A DNA stretch of 6,711 nucleotides from an archaeon (GTDB taxonomy: Archaea > Thermoplasmatota > Thermoplasmata > Methanomassiliicoccales > Methanomethylophilaceae). Under the pieces are notes generated by a model. That model worked only from the letters and a program-made list of their open reading frames with translations. It had not been told where the DNA came from and did no database searches. Below, one piece after another: positions 5,770 to 6,711 of this stretch. The position numbers and the translations under genes were made by a program. Every line of letters starts with the position of its first letter. The stretch's first letter is position 1. The stretch covers positions 1 through 6,711 of the forward strand of contig JAKSHV010000060.1 in NCBI GenBank assembly GCA_024399225.1, in the 5' to 3' direction.

Positions 5770-6639
5770 ATGGTCACCGCATTCTGCCCCGGACACATAA
5801 CCTGCTTCTTCAGACCTGCAGGCGAACCCGGGGAACCAACCCTTTCCCGCGGATCTCTCGGTGCAGGCATACGCACTTCCCTCGGTGCCACGGTTACCGT
5901 GACCGAGAGATCCGATTCCATCCTCAGGATAGTCATGGACGGTCAGGAGACTCCCGCATCCGTCACGGAATCAGTTTTCAAACAGCTCGCTCCCGGCAGG
6001 GGATTCGACGTCATCATCGAGAACGGACTTCCCTGCGGGGAAGGTTTCGGTATGAGTGCCGCAGGCGCCATAGCCGCATCCTTATGTCTTGCTGACATTC
6101 TCGGATTGTCCGAACAGAGGGCGTACGAGGTGGCCCACATAGCGGAGATTGAAGGCGGAGGAGGACTGGGAGACGTGTCTGCGATATACTGTCTGGCACA
6201 TCAGCCTGTAAGGGTCAGACAGGGTCTGCCTCCGGCAGGTGAGGTGAAAGGATTCCCCATAGAATTCCCCAAACTTACTTTGGCCGTATTGGGTCCCAAG
6301 ATGCATACCGGAAACGTTCTCGGTACTCCCGAGAAATACAACGCGATAGTCGCTGCAGGGGGAGAAGCGGTATCCGACTATCTTGAGGGTCCGACAGAAG
6401 ATAGGCTGTATTCTTTGTCCAATTCGTTTTCCAGAAAGGCCGGAGTGGAATGCAGAACTGTGTCCGAGGCCTTGGATGTGCTGCACGGGGACGGTTACAG
6501 GGCAGCCATGTGCATGTTGGGAAACAGCATCTTCTGCGATGCCGATCCCGGAACTGTGCGCAGACTCCTGGGACAATCAGTGCAGGTCTTCGAATGCTCG
6601 TCTACCGACGAGCCTGCCGGTCTTATTCGAACAGTGTGA
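5770..6639 (+). CDS. Pantoate kinase (archaeal GHMP kinase)
   Basis: A 289-residue GHMP-family kinase matching archaeal pantoate kinase (PoK), which makes 4-phosphopantoate from pantoate and ATP. In archaea this reaction, with the following PPS step, replaces bacterial pantothenate synthetase and pantothenate kinase. The N-terminus AFCPGHITCFFRP and the segment RGSLGAGI (28-34 or so) are typical of PoK. The GHMP ATP-binding loop is LPCGEGFGMSAAGA (87-100). AHIAEIE (122-128) with GGGLGD (130-135) follows, and the C-terminal half is the usual GHMP substrate domain. Neighbouring coaBC, in the same pathway, strengthens the call; PPS is not in the window. Two starts compete: ATG 5770, used here, 2 bases after the coaBC stop, and GTG 5764, which overlaps that stop as GTGA and adds two residues. 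The 3' end overlaps the convergent DUF357 gene by 17 bases. Confidence 0.9.
   Translation: MVTAFCPGHITCFFRPAGEPGEPTLSRGSLGAGIRTSLGATVTVTERSDSILRIVMDGQETPASVTESVFKQLAPGRGFDVIIENGLPCGEGFGMSAAGAIAASLCLADILGLSEQRAYEVAHIAEIEGGGGLGDVSAIYCLAHQPVRVRQGLPPAGEVKGFPIEFPKLTLAVLGPKMHTGNVLGTPEKYNAIVAAGGEAVSDYLEGPTEDRLYSLSNSFSRKAGVECRTVSEALDVLHGDGYRAAMCMLGNSIFCDADPGTVRRLLGQSVQVFECSSTDEPAGLIRTV
5850..5914. repeat. 13-base perfect inverted repeat inside the pantoate kinase gene
   Basis: CGGATCTCTCGGT (5850-5862) and ACCGAGAGATCCG (5902-5914) are exact reverse complements separated by 39 bases. A second partial partner, CTCGGT at 5881-5886, could pair with 5902-5907 instead, next to the smaller palindrome CACGGT-T-ACCGTG (5889-5901). 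The element starts 80 bases into the coding region. It may be chance in a coding sequence with repeated Ser-Leu-Gly and Thr-Val codons, or an mRNA hairpin. Confidence 0.6.
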
Positions 6640-6711
6640 AAAGCTGGTCGTCACCGCCGACGTCGAAGAGTCCGATTCTCGCTCCGCAGTCGAGCCATCC
6701 GTGTGCGTAGT
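6623..6711 (-). CDS. DUF357 family protein, C-terminal fragment (5' part off window)
   Basis: On the minus strand the last 28 codons of a gene enter from the right edge and end with TAA at 6625-6623. The visible residues, YAHGWLDCGARIGLFDVG (first 18) and then a tail ending in LFTLFE, match the C-terminal helix and tail of the archaeal DUF357 family as I recall it (A-h-G-W-L-D-a-G-x-R-x-G-L). The family consists of small helical proteins of unknown function found in archaea. The gene is convergent with pantoate kinase and overlaps it by 17 bases. Only the C-terminus is available, so the family call rests on this one motif. Confidence 0.6.
   Translation of the reverse strand, partial: YAHGWLDCGARIGLFDVGGDDQLFTLFE

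Noticed and set aside
1..6711. CRISPR array, insertion sequence or toxin-antitoxin module
   Set aside because: I see no regularly spaced repeats, transposase-like protein or paired small genes of those families on either strand.

Overview
The window looks like chromosomal DNA of a methanogenic archaeon in or near the Methanomassiliicoccales (Thermoplasmatota). The evidence is an archaeal GINS51 replication protein, archaeal-type CoA biosynthesis genes (pantoate kinase and a CoaBC lacking the bacterial clamp cysteine), an MtaA/MtbA-type methylcobamide:coenzyme M methyltransferase, TATA boxes placed for leaderless transcripts, and no TAG among nine visible stop codons. The order-level assignment is inference; the archaeal, methyl-dependent methanogen reading is firmer.

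Layout. Positions 1-801 (minus) hold the N-terminal 267 codons of the methyltransferase, cut by the left edge. Its codon usage is clearly unlike that of the rest of the window. Next comes an intact tRNA-Lys(CTT) with encoded CCA (887-963, minus). A divergent promoter region of about 110 bases leads to a plus-strand pair: a two-CBS-domain protein (1075-1554) and, 6 bases later, a YycJ/WalJ-type metallo-beta-lactamase-fold hydrolase (1561-2325). That gene runs 9 bases tail-to-tail into the GINS51 gene (2317-3198, minus). From the 82-base divergent gap at 3199-3280 a compact plus-strand cluster begins: a DUF167/YggU protein (3281-3577), an overlapping Toprim/UPF0292 protein (3550-3975), thymidylate kinase (3994-4590), overlapping coaBC (4577-5767) and pantoate kinase (about 5770-6639). 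The right edge cuts a minus-strand DUF357 gene whose last 28 codons are visible and which overlaps the pantoate kinase end by 17 bases.

How the genes fit together. Pantoate kinase and CoaBC flank the PPS step of the archaeal CoA route: pantoate to 4-phosphopantoate, then PPS (not in this window), then cysteine ligation and decarboxylation to 4'-phosphopantetheine. Thymidylate kinase supplies dTDP, and GINS51 is part of the replicative helicase machinery, so much of the window is core housekeeping. The methyltransferase would pass methyl groups from a corrinoid protein to coenzyme M for methanogenesis.

I see no mobile element, CRISPR array, rRNA or clear new defence-type system. The points most worth a second look are the codon-atypical methyltransferase beside a tRNA gene, the long acidic linker in GINS51, a 13-base perfect inverted repeat early in the pantoate kinase gene, and a probable internal promoter for thymidylate kinase. 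No stretch over 300 bases lacks a gene.
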